Part shown: piece by piece, positions 29,631-38,378 of the stretch
Layout of the letters: every line of letters starts with the position of its first letter
How positions within the stretch are numbered: the first letter of the stretch is position 1
NCBI GenBank assembly: GCA_015689775.1
Contig: WVSR01000002.1
Coordinates: forward strand, 310,001-374,000
DNA length: 64,000 bases
Direction: 5' to 3'
Source: Rhodobacterales bacterium LSUCC0387
GTDB taxonomy: Bacteria; Pseudomonadota; Alphaproteobacteria; Rhodobacterales; Rhodobacteraceae
The notes under the pieces: generated by a model
Told to the model about the DNA's origin: nothing
The model's input: the letters and a program-made list of their open reading frames with translations, nothing else
Databases searched by the model: none
Position numbers and translations under genes: made by a program

Positions 29631-29915
29631 ATGAAGAAAGAAATCGCAGAGGAAAAGGCAATTGCAGCCCTTGGGTGGCTTTCGTCTAATGACGAGTTAA
29701 TTGGACTGTTCTTCGGCGCATCTGGCCTGTCGCTCGAAGATATGCGCAGCGTTATTGCGAAAGGCGATCACGCATTGTTATCAGCCGTGGTAGAATTTAT
29801 CTCGCAAAACGATGCTTGGGTGGTTGATGCAGCGGGGGCGATTGGCCTCCGTCCAGATGAATTTGTCACCCTGCGGCAGGTCATGCTCGGGCGCTCTGCC
29901 ACCCATTGGACATAA
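29631..29915 (+). CDS. DUF3572 family protein
   Basis: 94 aa from ATG 29631 (MKKEIAEEKAIAALGWLSSN); earlier ATGs at 29622 and 29556 are in frame. The sequence DELIGLFFGASGLSLEDMRS, then FISQNDAWVVDAAGAIGLRP and a C-terminus ending in HWT, is the pattern of DUF3572, a small alphaproteobacterial family of unknown function. It is acidic, soluble and without signal peptide. The HAD hydrolase gene starts 31 bp downstream. Confidence 0.75.
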   Translation: MKKEIAEEKAIAALGWLSSNDELIGLFFGASGLSLEDMRSVIAKGDHALLSAVVEFISQNDAWVVDAAGAIGLRPDEFVTLRQVMLGRSATHWT

Positions 29916-29946
29916 ATGCATCTTCGTCCTTAGGGGTTATAAAAAT

Positions 29947-30648
29947 ATGCAAAGAAATTACTTCAAATTGTTAATATTTGACAAAGACGGAACACTGTTT
30001 GACTTTGCTCAATCTTGGAACATTTGGGCGAAATCGGCTCTATTGGCGTTAGCGGACGGCGATGAAACTTTATTCCGCGCCCTCGCCGATCGCTTGTCCT
30101 TTGACCCGGATCGGGGTGTTTTTTTGCCCGATAGTGTCGCTATTGCAGGCACGCTCGATGAGACTGCGCAACATCTGGCCCCACTTTTTGCAGCTAATTG
30201 CACGCCACAGCAGATAGCGGCACGGCTGAATTACCTTGCGCAATCTGCTGTAATGGTTGAGGCGACCCCGCTGGCGCCCTTGCTCAAAGGCTTGCAACAT
30301 GAGGGTTATACCTTGGCCGTGGCGACCAATGGGCAAAAGGATGAAGCCGAGGCACATTTGGCGGCACATGCGATCCGTCCTTATTTCGCCGAGGTGATTG
30401 GATGTGACAGTGGGTATGGTGCAAAACCCAACCCTGCGATGTGCGCCCACATCGCACGGGCTTGTGATATTCCACCTGCGCGCGTTGTGATGGTGGGTGA
30501 TAGCCTGCATGATCTGCTTGCGGGCCGCGCAGCGGGCATGGCCACAGTGGGCGTTTTGACCGGAATTGCCGATCATGGCACGCTCGCGCCGCATGCTGAT
30601 GCGGTGTTGCCCGACATTGGCCACCTTCCTGCTTGGCTCGGGCATTAA
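29947..30648 (+). CDS. HAD-superfamily hydrolase
   Basis: 233 aa from ATG 29947 (MQRNYFKLLIFDKDGTLFDF). Motif I is DKDGT, where Lys replaces the commoner Leu. Motif II is in LAVATNGQKDEAEAH, motif III Lys in GYGAKPNPAMCAHIA and motif IV in VVMVGDSLHDLLAGRAAGM. The helical cap lies between residues 20 and 95. This looks like a subfamily IA phosphatase; the substrate is unknown. It is the second Gph-like HAD gene within 3 kb, separated from the first by the DegT aminotransferase and DUF3572 genes. Confidence 0.8.
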   Translation: MQRNYFKLLIFDKDGTLFDFAQSWNIWAKSALLALADGDETLFRALADRLSFDPDRGVFLPDSVAIAGTLDETAQHLAPLFAANCTPQQIAARLNYLAQSAVMVEATPLAPLLKGLQHEGYTLAVATNGQKDEAEAHLAAHAIRPYFAEVIGCDSGYGAKPNPAMCAHIARACDIPPARVVMVGDSLHDLLAGRAAGMATVGVLTGIADHGTLAPHADAVLPDIGHLPAWLGH

Positions 30649-30771
30649 GAAGGCGTTTGTCTGTTCGCGTCAAAATGACGGGGGGTTTGGTCGGTATTTG
30701 TCGGGTTTTTCACGCCCTTGCGCGGGCAGTCTAAAGGGGCTTTGATCTCCCTTTTTGTAAGACCCGATCCT

Positions 30772-32334
30772 ATGGCCGAAACCACATTTGATCCAAAACG
30801 CCGCCGTTCAGGGGGCACGCGTGCCAAACACCAAGCTGCTAGTCAACATTCTATTGCGCAAATGCCATGGCGTATTCCGCGAAACATAGATCAACCAACC
30901 GAACCTTTGTTGCCTGAGGGTGTCTTGGCCATCCACAAGAACGCACTGCGCATTCTGTCCGACCTTGGGCTTGAGATGCTGCACCCTGAGGCGCGGCAGA
31001 TACTGGTGCAGGCGGGCTGTCGCCAAGAGTGCGAAACGATCTTTTTTGACCCTGATTTTGTGACCGAGATGGTCGCGCGCGCGCCGCACAGCTTTACAGT
31101 GACGCCGCGAAACCCTGCGCGAAAGTTGACCATTGGCGAGGGGCATATTCTATTTGGCAATGTGTCCTCTCCCCCAAATGCATGGGATATGGCGCGTGGC
31201 AAACGAGCAGGTGATTTCACGACCTTTCGCGAATTCATCAAGTTGACGCAATATTTCAATTGTATCCATTTTGCGGGTGGCTACCCTGTTGAGCCAATAG
31301 ATATTCATCCCTCAATCCGCCATTTGGATTGCTTGCATGAAAAGCTCATCGCGACTGACAAGGTGGTGCATACCTACTGCCTTGGCAAAGAACGTGTTCA
31401 AGACGCGATGGAAATGGTTCGGATCGCCGCCGGTCTAAGCCATGAGGAATTCGAGGCAACACCTCGGTTTTACACCAATATCAACTCGGTCAGTCCGCTC
31501 AAGCATGACTATCCAATGTTGGACGGGGCGATGCGTATGGCTCGGTGCTGGCAGCCTGTGGTGATTACGCCCTTCACTTTAGCGGGGGCGATGGCGCCTG
31601 TTACCCTTGCGGGGGCTGTGTCCTTGTCAATCGCTGAGGCTTTGGGGGCGATTGCCTTGTTGCAATATATCGCGCCGCACGCCCCTGTGGTGATTGGCAC
31701 GTTCACCTCAAATGTCGATATGAAATCAGGTGCGCCTGCCTTTGGCACACCTGAATATATCCGTGCCACCCAGATGACAGGGCAGATGGCGCGTTTTTAT
31801 GGACTGCCGCTTCGCTCGAGCGGGGTTTGTGCCGCCAACGTGCCGGATGGTCAGGCACAAGCCGAAACCCTACAAAGCCTTTGGGCGGCGGTGCAATCTG
31901 GCACAAATATGGTCTATCATGCTGCGGGTTGGCTTGAAGGGGGGCTGATCGCCAGCCCCGAGAAATTCGTGATGGATTGCGAATTGCTACAACAATTCCA
32001 ACGCTATTTTGACCCTGTTCTGACTCAGACCAGTGATGATGATCTTGCCTTTGATGCGGTGCGAGACGTTGGTGCTGGTGGTCACTATTTTGGCACTGCG
32101 CATACCCAAGCCCGCTATAGCACTGCCTTTTATCAGCCGTTTCATTCTGATTGGCGGAATTTTGAGGCTTGGGAAAAAGACGGGGCCGTTTGGAGCGCCG
32201 AGCGCGCGCATGGGATTTACAAGGCAATCTTGGCCGAAGCGAAAGACCCGCCTCTTGATCCTGCAATTCGCGAGGAATTGGACACGTTTGTCGCCAAGCG
32301 CAAGGAGGAGGGCGGCGCGCCAACCGATTTCTAG
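30772..32334 (+). CDS. Trimethylamine methyltransferase family protein (MttB-like, non-pyrrolysine)
   Basis: 520 aa from ATG 30772 (MAETTFDPKRRRSGGTRAKH). The body matches the MttB/COG5598 family: LPEGVLAIHKNALRILSDLG near the N-terminus, GNVSSPPNAWDMARGKRAG, the glycine/alanine-rich TLAGAMAPVTLAGAVSLSIA and GGHYFGTAHTQARY near the end. The reading frame has no internal TAG, so it is the Pyl-less type, relatives of which (e.g. MtgB) demethylate glycine betaine or other quaternary amines onto a corrinoid protein. No corrinoid protein or activator gene is adjacent. The substrate is therefore open: betaine, proline betaine, carnitine or DMSP-like compounds are candidates. Confidence 0.85.
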   Translation: MAETTFDPKRRRSGGTRAKHQAASQHSIAQMPWRIPRNIDQPTEPLLPEGVLAIHKNALRILSDLGLEMLHPEARQILVQAGCRQECETIFFDPDFVTEMVARAPHSFTVTPRNPARKLTIGEGHILFGNVSSPPNAWDMARGKRAGDFTTFREFIKLTQYFNCIHFAGGYPVEPIDIHPSIRHLDCLHEKLIATDKVVHTYCLGKERVQDAMEMVRIAAGLSHEEFEATPRFYTNINSVSPLKHDYPMLDGAMRMARCWQPVVITPFTLAGAMAPVTLAGAVSLSIAEALGAIALLQYIAPHAPVVIGTFTSNVDMKSGAPAFGTPEYIRATQMTGQMARFYGLPLRSSGVCAANVPDGQAQAETLQSLWAAVQSGTNMVYHAAGWLEGGLIASPEKFVMDCELLQQFQRYFDPVLTQTSDDDLAFDAVRDVGAGGHYFGTAHTQARYSTAFYQPFHSDWRNFEAWEKDGAVWSAERAHGIYKAILAEAKDPPLDPAIREELDTFVAKRKEEGGAPTDF

Positions 32335-32429
32335 CGTGGGCACCCGTTTGGCCTGATCCGCGCTTTCCTTCTGCAATATGGGATGCATTTTCACTACGCA
32401 GTGTAGGCTCAACCTGGAAAGGTGTGCTC

Positions 32430-32516
32430 ATGGCACAGCCCGAGAATCCAAATGTTACCCCAATCATGCCGCAAGGTAATTCTTATTTCTCCGTAATAAT
32501 AGGCAAACCGCTTTAA
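32430..32516 (+). CDS. Possible 28-aa small ORF
   Basis: ATG 32430 to TAA 32514-32516, encoding MAQPENPNVTPIMPQGNSYF followed by SVIIGKPL. GGAAAGG sits 7-13 bp upstream, a good ribosome binding site. The product matches nothing I recognise. It could be the surviving start of a deleted gene, because the next feature on the other strand is also a remnant. Low confidence. Confidence 0.25.
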   Translation: MAQPENPNVTPIMPQGNSYFSVIIGKPL

Positions 32517-32541
32517 ATGGCTTCGCGTAAGTTTAGGCTCT

Positions 32542-32904
32542 CTAGGGGGCGGTGTGATGCAAAACAATCTCATCCAGTAGAGGCGATATATCTTCGATCT
32601 GCTCAGCGATGATATGGGTGATGCCCGCTTGCCGTTGCAGCCGCCCCGTCACGCGCATTAGGCGCGCTGCAATGACCGCACGACGAAACTGCTGATATAT
32701 TTTCTGCCAGATGATCACATTGCAGGTGCCAAACTCATCTTCCAAGGTGATGAAAATCACACCTTTGGCCGTGCCTGGTCTTTGGCGCAGCACCACCAAG
32801 CCCGCCACCGCAACCCGTGCCCCCTGATGCGGCAGATGCAGCAAATGATGGGGCAGACAATCGGGCGGTTTTGGCCAAAAGCGTGGGGCGAGATCGGGTT
32901 CCAT
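32542..32904 (-). CDS. dnaE2: C-terminal fragment of error-prone DNA polymerase DnaE2 (OB-fold part)
   Basis: 120 aa from ATG 32904. The stretch GARVAVAGLVVLRQRPGTAK, then GVIFITLEDEFGTCNVIIWQ and VTGRLQRQAGITHIIAEQIE, is the C-terminal OB-fold region of DnaE2, normally the last tenth of a protein of over 1000 aa. The PHP, palm, fingers and thumb regions are missing. An SOS box lies 18-33 bp upstream of the ATG, as for intact imuA-imuB-dnaE2 operons. Either a large deletion fused the SOS promoter to the dnaE2 tail, or a small OB-domain protein is made under LexA control. The catalytic function must be absent. Confidence 0.75.
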   Translation of the reverse strand: MEPDLAPRFWPKPPDCLPHHLLHLPHQGARVAVAGLVVLRQRPGTAKGVIFITLEDEFGTCNVIIWQKIYQQFRRAVIAARLMRVTGRLQRQAGITHIIAEQIEDISPLLDEIVLHHTAP

Positions 32905-32922
32905 AGTAGATATCCTATTTTA

Positions 32923-33375
<453 letters not shown>

Positions 33376-33399
33376 GCCAACAGGCTTCAAAATGACACC

Positions 33400-33430
33400 A
33401 AAGCCCGCGCTCTGAATTCGCGGGCTTTTC
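33400..33430 (+). terminator. Rho-independent terminator after the ferredoxin gene
   Basis: AAAGCCCGCG (33400-33409) pairs with CGCGGGCTTT (33419-33428) around a 9-nt loop, then TTC. It is 24 bp past the stop. Confidence 0.8.
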
Positions 33431-33441
33431 GCTGCTTGGGG

Positions 33442-33470
33442 TTGACTTCGCGCCCCGCTCCATGTGTATC
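33442..33470 (+). promoter_or_regulatory. Candidate promoter of aspS
   Basis: TTGACT (33442-33447), a 17-bp spacer, then TGTATC (33465-33470). The -35 is strong and the -10 poor (3 of 6). It lies between the ferredoxin terminator and the aspS start, where a promoter is needed. Confidence 0.35.
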
Positions 33471-33523
33471 GGCGGCACAATATGACAGGCCAAAAATAAG
33501 GCCAATATATAGGATATTTCGTG

Positions 33524-35302
33524 ATGCACGCTTTCCGCAGCCATACCTGCGCAGACCTGACCAAGGAAAATGTTGGTCAAACGATCCGCCTCTCGGGCTG
33601 GGTTCATCGGGTGCGCGATCATGGTGGGGTTTTGTTCATTGACCTGCGCGACCATTATGGGATGACACAATTGTTATGTGATCCCGACAGCCCTGTTTTT
33701 GCCGGGGTTGAAAAACTGCGCGCTGAATGGTGTATCCGCATTGATGGCGAGGTGAAGGCGCGTGATGCCAGCCTTGTGAACCCAAAAATTCCCACAGGTG
33801 AAATCGAAGTTTTCATTCGTGATCTTGAGGTTCTGGGTGCCGCGAACGAATTGCCCCTGACTGTATTTGGCGATCAGGAATATCCTGAGGAAACCCGTCT
33901 GCGCTATCGCTACCTCGATTTGCGCCGCGAGGTGATGCAAAAGAATATGACCCTGCGCTCTGATGTTGTGGCCTCAATTCGCAAGCGGATGTGGGATAAG
34001 GGCTTTCGCGAATTCCAGACCCCAATCATCACGGCCTCTAGCCCTGAGGGCGCGCGCGATTTTCTTGTGCCTTCACGTTTGCATCCTGGCAAATTCTACG
34101 CGCTGCCACAGGCGCCACAGCAGTTTAAGCAGCTGTTGATGGTGTCGGGCTTTGATAAATATTTCCAAATCGCCCCTTGTTTCCGCGATGAAGACCCCCG
34201 CGCGGATCGCTCGCCGACTGATTTCTATCAGCTCGACATGGAAATGAGTTTTGTGACACAGCAAGATGTGTTTGATACGATCCAACCCGTGCTCAAAGAC
34301 CTGTTCGAGGAATTTGGTGGCGGCAAGAAGGTCGATCAAGACTGGCCGCTGATTTCCTATAAAGATGCCGCGCTGTGGTATGGCACCGATAAGCCAGACC
34401 TGCGCAACCCGATCAAAATGGAAGTTGTGAGCGAGCATTTCAAAGACTCGGGCTTTGCGATTTTCGCAAAAATCCTCGAGCAGGACGGCACCGAAGTGCG
34501 CGCCATTCCTGCCCCCACAGGCGGCAGCCGCAAATTCTGTGACCGCATGAATTCATGGGCGCAAGGTCAAGGCCTGCCTGGAATGGGGTATATGTTCTGG
34601 CGCGAAGGCGAGGATGGCACGATGGAGGCCGCAGGCCCCTTGGCCAAAAATATTGGCCCTGAACGCACCGAGGCCATCCGCACGCAATTGGGCCTTAGTG
34701 TCGGTGATGCTGTGTTCTTTATGGCAGGTAAGCCCGCGGATTTCGAGTCGGTTGCGGGGCGCGCGCGCACCGAAGTGGGCCGCGAATTGGGGCTGATTGA
34801 TGAGAACCGCTTCGCCTTTGCGTGGATCGTGGATTTCCCGATGTATGAAAAGGACGAAGAAACGGGCAAGATCGATTTCAGCCACAACCCGTTCTCGATG
34901 CCCCAAGGCGGAATTGAGGCGCTTGCGGGTGACCCGCTTGAGGTGCTGGGATATCAATATGACTTGGCCTGTAACGGCTATGAATTGGTGTCGGGTGCGA
35001 TCCGCAACCATAAGCTTGAGATCATGTTCAGGGGGTTTGAACTTGCAGGCTATGGCGAGGACGAAGTCCGCCGCCGTTTTGGTGGTATGGTCAATGCGTT
35101 CCAATTCGGCGCGCCGCCCCATGGCGGCTGCGCGGCGGGGATTGACCGCATCGTGATGCTCTTGGCGGAAACGGCGAATATCCGCGAGGTGATCCTCTTC
35201 CCGATGAACCAACGCGCGGAAGATGTAATGATGAATGCACCCTCCGAGCCGATGCCAGATCAGCTGATGGAATTGGGTCTGCGGGTTTTGCCGCGCGACT
35301 GA
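33524..35302 (+). CDS. aspS: Aspartyl-tRNA synthetase
   Basis: 592 aa bacterial-type class II synthetase. The N-terminal OB anticodon-binding domain holds [20 protein letters not shown]. Motif 2 is in [20 protein letters not shown], motif 3 in [14 protein letters not shown], and the bacterial GAD insertion lies near residues 300-410. ATG 33524 follows a GTG in frame. In alphaproteobacteria AspRS is usually non-discriminating and also charges tRNA(Asn), the Asp being amidated by GatCAB, whose gatC and gatA are at 0.5-2.3 kb; that is family knowledge, not shown here. Confidence 0.97.
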   Translation: MHAFRSHTCADLTKENVGQTIRLSGWVHRVRDHGGVLFIDLRDHYGMTQLLCDPDSPVFAGVEKLRAEWCIRIDGEVKARDASLVNPKIPTGEIEVFIRDLEVLGAANELPLTVFGDQEYPEETRLRYRYLDLRREVMQKNMTLRSDVVASIRKRMWDKGFREFQTPIITASSPEGARDFLVPSRLHPGKFYALPQAPQQFKQLLMVSGFDKYFQIAPCFRDEDPRADRSPTDFYQLDMEMSFVTQQDVFDTIQPVLKDLFEEFGGGKKVDQDWPLISYKDAALWYGTDKPDLRNPIKMEVVSEHFKDSGFAIFAKILEQDGTEVRAIPAPTGGSRKFCDRMNSWAQGQGLPGMGYMFWREGEDGTMEAAGPLAKNIGPERTEAIRTQLGLSVGDAVFFMAGKPADFESVAGRARTEVGRELGLIDENRFAFAWIVDFPMYEKDEETGKIDFSHNPFSMPQGGIEALAGDPLEVLGYQYDLACNGYELVSGAIRNHKLEIMFRGFELAGYGEDEVRRRFGGMVNAFQFGAPPHGGCAAGIDRIVMLLAETANIREVILFPMNQRAEDVMMNAPSEPMPDQLMELGLRVLPRD

Positions 35303-35380
35303 TCCCGTTTCACCCTTGCCAATATTTGCGGCCTCTTCCCTGATGGGCGGGGGCCTTTTCGCGTTTTGATGGGGGTTACG

Positions 35381-36079
35381 ATGCAGGATTCGTCAAAATA
35401 TGTGCCGCCCGCGCGGCCCGAATTCCAACAGCGGCAAGGGCGCTATGCGCGGCTTGAACGGCTCAGGGCGCATTTGCACGCGGATGAGCTGTTTCGGGCC
35501 TATGACGGCGCGGAAGATTTGTGGCAGTTTCTGCCCTATGGCCCTTTCATTTCTGCCGCCGCCTATCATCGCTTTTTGCGCGGCTTTGAGGCGGGCGAAG
35601 ATCCTGTGTTTTACGCAATCCGCGACATGGCGCGGGGACAGGTGATGGGCGTGGCCTCATATTTGCGTATCGCGCCTGAGAAAGGATCGATTGAATTGGG
35701 GCATATATGCCTTGGCCCCGCCTTGCAAAAAAGTCCCGCCGCGACCGAAGCATTTTTTATGATGATGTCATGGGCCTTTGAGGCGGGGTATCGGCGGTTT
35801 GAGTGGAAATGCGATGCGCGCAACCTGCCCTCGCGCCGCGCGGCGCAGCGTTTGGGACTGAGTTATGAAGGCGTGTTTCGCCAAGACAACATCGTCAAAG
35901 GCAAAAATCGTGACACCGCATGGTTTGCCGCCATTGATGCTGAATATCCCGCGCTGAAAGAGGCCTTTACCGCATGGCTTTTGCCGCAGAATTTCGATGC
36001 GGCAGGGCGTCAGATCGAGCGTCTTTCTGACCTGACGGGATTGGTGCGGGTGGCGCGCGACCCCGCGCTTGGCTCATAG
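35381..36079 (+). CDS. GNAT-family N-acetyltransferase
   Basis: 232 aa from ATG 35381 with GGGGG upstream; a TTG/ATG pair 12-15 bp earlier is also in frame. The GNAT fold is seen in FYAIRDMARGQVMGVASYLR, IELGHICLGPALQKSPAATE, FEWKCDARNLPSRRAAQRLG and YEGVFRQDNIVKGKNRDTAW, resembling RimJ/RimL-like acetyltransferases. The substrate is unknown. Its 3' end overlaps the converging response-regulator gene by 6 bp. Confidence 0.85.
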   Translation: MQDSSKYVPPARPEFQQRQGRYARLERLRAHLHADELFRAYDGAEDLWQFLPYGPFISAAAYHRFLRGFEAGEDPVFYAIRDMARGQVMGVASYLRIAPEKGSIELGHICLGPALQKSPAATEAFFMMMSWAFEAGYRRFEWKCDARNLPSRRAAQRLGLSYEGVFRQDNIVKGKNRDTAWFAAIDAEYPALKEAFTAWLLPQNFDAAGRQIERLSDLTGLVRVARDPALGS

Positions 36080-36769
36080 TCGTGGGCTGATTTCCGCGAT
36101 TTTTTGTGTCAGCGCATGGCGCAGCGCCGCGCGGGTGTCGCGCATCAGGCCGCGCGCGGCTTCGGCCAATTCGCGGTCGCCCGCCTCCTGCGCGATGCCC
36201 ATCAAGAAGGGGCGCAGATAGGGCAGGGGTGGGTCGGGCTGATCCAAGAGATCAATCGCATGGGTCAAATCCTCGCGATAGGCGATGGGGTCAGGGATCA
36301 CGGTGTCCCCTGCCACAGCATGGGGGGTTTGGGGGGCCAAATCGGGGGGCAAATGGCGTAAGATTGTTTCTTGGAAATGCGCTAGGGCTTCTATGGGTTT
36401 GGCCAAAAACCCATCAGCGCCTGCGGCCTTTGCCTCGGCGGCGCTGTCATGGGGGTCAGCGGCGGAACAGGCCAAGATCACGGGCAAGCGGGGGCTTGCC
36501 ATGGCCAAATCTTGGATTAAATCCAAGCCAGAACCATCTGGTAGACCGAGGTCGATAATGGCCACGCTGGGGCGATAGACCTGCAGGTGACGCCGTGCGG
36601 AGGACAGGCAATCGGCCCGCCTGATCCGCGCGCCCGAACGCAGGCTCAGCAATCGCAGCGATTCCGAGGCGTATCGGCTATCCTCAACGATTAAAATGGT
36701 CAGCCCCATCAGCGGATTTAGCGCCTGCATTTTCGCCTGATGGGTTGGCGGCAATTTCAACTCATCCAT
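36074..36769 (-). CDS. Response regulator with an uncharacterised C-terminal half
   Basis: 231 aa from ATG 36769; a GTG three codons earlier is also in frame. The REC domain (about residues 22-140) has Glu29-Asp30 (ILIVED), phosphoacceptor Asp73 (AIIDLGLPDGSGLD), Ser102 in ACSAADP and Lys124 in GFLAKPI. The C-terminal 90 residues show no DNA-binding motif; the helical segments (YLRPFLMGIAQEAGDRELAE, then MRDTRAALRHALTQKI) recall Hpt-like or dimerisation helices, not established. No kinase is adjacent, so it is an orphan. Confidence 0.82.
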   Translation of the reverse strand: MDELKLPPTHQAKMQALNPLMGLTILIVEDSRYASESLRLLSLRSGARIRRADCLSSARRHLQVYRPSVAIIDLGLPDGSGLDLIQDLAMASPRLPVILACSAADPHDSAAEAKAAGADGFLAKPIEALAHFQETILRHLPPDLAPQTPHAVAGDTVIPDPIAYREDLTHAIDLLDQPDPPLPYLRPFLMGIAQEAGDRELAEAARGLMRDTRAALRHALTQKIAEISPRL

Positions 36770-36913
36770 TTCAGGCACCTCGAATTTGTGCTTCCCTCCC
36801 CCGATTACAGCCTGTCGCGGTTACCGAAGGGTAAACGGGGCGCGACCACACGCCTCTTGCCCACAGGATTTTGCGCAGGCATATCGTGGGGCGAGTGACC
36901 CAAGGAGATAAAA

Positions 36914-37318
36914 ATGATCGGTAGATTGAACCATGTGGCCATTGCTGTGCCTGATCTCGAGGCCGCCTCAGCGCAATATCGTGATACGCTTGGCGCAAAG
37001 GTTGGCGCGCCGCAGGATGAACCCGATCACGGGGTGACGGTGGTCTTCATCGAATTGCCCAATACCAAGATTGAGTTGCTTTATCCCTTAGGTGAAAATT
37101 CCCCCATCGCGGGCTTTCTTGAGAAAAACCCCTCAGGCGGCATTCACCATATTTGCTACGAGGTCGAAGATATTTTGGCGGCGCGCGACAAGCTTCAGGC
37201 CAGTGGCGCGCGCGTTTTGGGAACGGGGGAGCCGAAAATTGGGGCACATGGCAAGCCCGTGTTATTCCTCCACCCCAAAGATTTCACAGGCACCTTGGTC
37301 GAATTGGAGCAGGTCTAA
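36914..37318 (+). CDS. mce: Methylmalonyl-CoA epimerase
   Basis: 134 aa of the vicinal-oxygen-chelate fold. It interconverts (S)- and (R)-methylmalonyl-CoA in propionate degradation. Metal ligands are His7 in IGRLNHVAIAVPDLE, a His in GGIHHICYEVEDI and the C-terminal Glu in TGTLVELEQV. The start has AAGGAG. The stop shares a base with the next ATG (TAATG), so DUF1467 is coupled to it. This mce-DUF1467 pairing is usual in Rhodobacteraceae. Confidence 0.94.
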   Translation: MIGRLNHVAIAVPDLEAASAQYRDTLGAKVGAPQDEPDHGVTVVFIELPNTKIELLYPLGENSPIAGFLEKNPSGGIHHICYEVEDILAARDKLQASGARVLGTGEPKIGAHGKPVLFLHPKDFTGTLVELEQV

Positions 37319-37605
37319 TGGGTATTGTCACAGGCCTCGTGGTTTATGCGATTGTATGGTTCATGTCGCTGTTTCTGACATTGCCGTTTTTCGTGCGCAC
37401 CCAAGGGGATGAGGGCGAGGCTGCGCGCGGCACATCGCAATCTGCCCCCGCCTCAAGCTTTAATCTGCGCCGCAACCTGTTGATCAATACAGCCATTGCC
37501 ACGCTGATCTGGGCCGTGATCGCGGGGATCATTTTATCGGGTCGTGTCTCTATCGAAGATATTAACCTCTTTGCCCTCTTTGGCATGGGCGACAGCACTT
37601 ATTGA
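37318..37605 (+). CDS. DUF1467 family membrane protein
   Basis: 95 aa with two hydrophobic segments, GLVVYAIVWFMSLFLTLPFF near the N-terminus and TAIATLIWAVIAGIILSG near residue 65. The family's FMSLF...LPF-V-R-T-Q core is present (LPFFVRTQGDEGE). Its function is unknown. It is translationally coupled to mce (TAATG), and its end overlaps the converging CysZ-like gene by 7 bp. Confidence 0.85.
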   Translation: MGIVTGLVVYAIVWFMSLFLTLPFFVRTQGDEGEAARGTSQSAPASSFNLRRNLLINTAIATLIWAVIAGIILSGRVSIEDINLFALFGMGDSTY

Positions 37606-38300
37606 CGCGCCCCCGTCAGGCCCACCCGATGGGCCATATGGGTAAAGGTCGCAGCCCCCAATATGGGCACGATGAGGTTCAAGATTGGCACGCTTAAGGG
37701 GAGTGCCATCATGACCCCGCCTGCAAAAAATGTCAGGCGATTTTTGCGCCGAAATTCAATCGCCGATACGCGATCGAGGCGGCGCTGTACCACCATCTGC
37801 GAATATTCACGCCCCAAGAGAAACCCGTTCAACCCCCAGAACACAAAGGGGGCGAAGGGCGTGAAATAAAGAACCAAGGCCAATGTGTTGGCCAATAGGA
37901 TCACGCCCAAAAACCGTAGGCTGTCACCGATGGCTTCGGCCAATTTCACATGGCGGGCGGGCGGCAGCTGGGGGTAATGTTCTGCTTCAACCGCATCTGC
38001 GATTTCGTCTAAGAACAACCCCGTAAAAGCCGAGGCCACAGGCACCATCATCACCGATGACAGCAAGATCAAAAATGGCACGGCCGCCCATGAGAGTGCC
38101 GCCCCAAAGAAACTGATTGTGCCAATCCAAGGTAGAGTGATTGCATCAGGCAATAGCCATCCCAAAAAGATCAGAACCGCCGCTGAGATCGCAACCAGCA
38201 ACGCAATGGTCAACGCCACGCCGATCAACAAAACGCGCAAAAAGCGCCTGTCGCGGAATTGCAAAACGGATTTTAGGAAATCAGCAAGTAATGCGGCCAT
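37599..38300 (-). CDS. EI24 domain (CysZ-like) membrane protein
   Basis: 233 aa with about four to five hydrophobic segments. FTGLFLDEIADAVEAEHYPQ and the C-terminal FFAGGVMMALPLSVPILNLI are characteristic of EI24/CysZ proteins. CysZ imports sulfate in enterobacteria; alphaproteobacterial members are not well characterised, and no cysteine-synthesis genes are near. It lies 79 bp after the nitroreductase gene on the same strand. Confidence 0.85.
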   Translation of the reverse strand: MAALLADFLKSVLQFRDRRFLRVLLIGVALTIALLVAISAAVLIFLGWLLPDAITLPWIGTISFFGAALSWAAVPFLILLSSVMMVPVASAFTGLFLDEIADAVEAEHYPQLPPARHVKLAEAIGDSLRFLGVILLANTLALVLYFTPFAPFVFWGLNGFLLGREYSQMVVQRRLDRVSAIEFRRKNRLTFFAGGVMMALPLSVPILNLIVPILGAATFTHMAHRVGLTGARQ

Positions 38301-38378
38301 GTTGAGATGGCTCCTTTTGGGGCAGGTCTGTGCTTAGGTGGGGCAGGCCCCATCATGGCGCAAGGGCAAGGTCACGCC

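Noticed and set aside
30772-32334. Pyrrolysine-encoding MttB
   Set aside because: No in-frame TAG within the gene; it is the Pyl-less form.
34553-35212. Minus-strand open frame of 219 codons opposite aspS
   Set aside because: Shadow of the conserved aspS frame; biased composition, no ribosome binding site, no recognisable domain.
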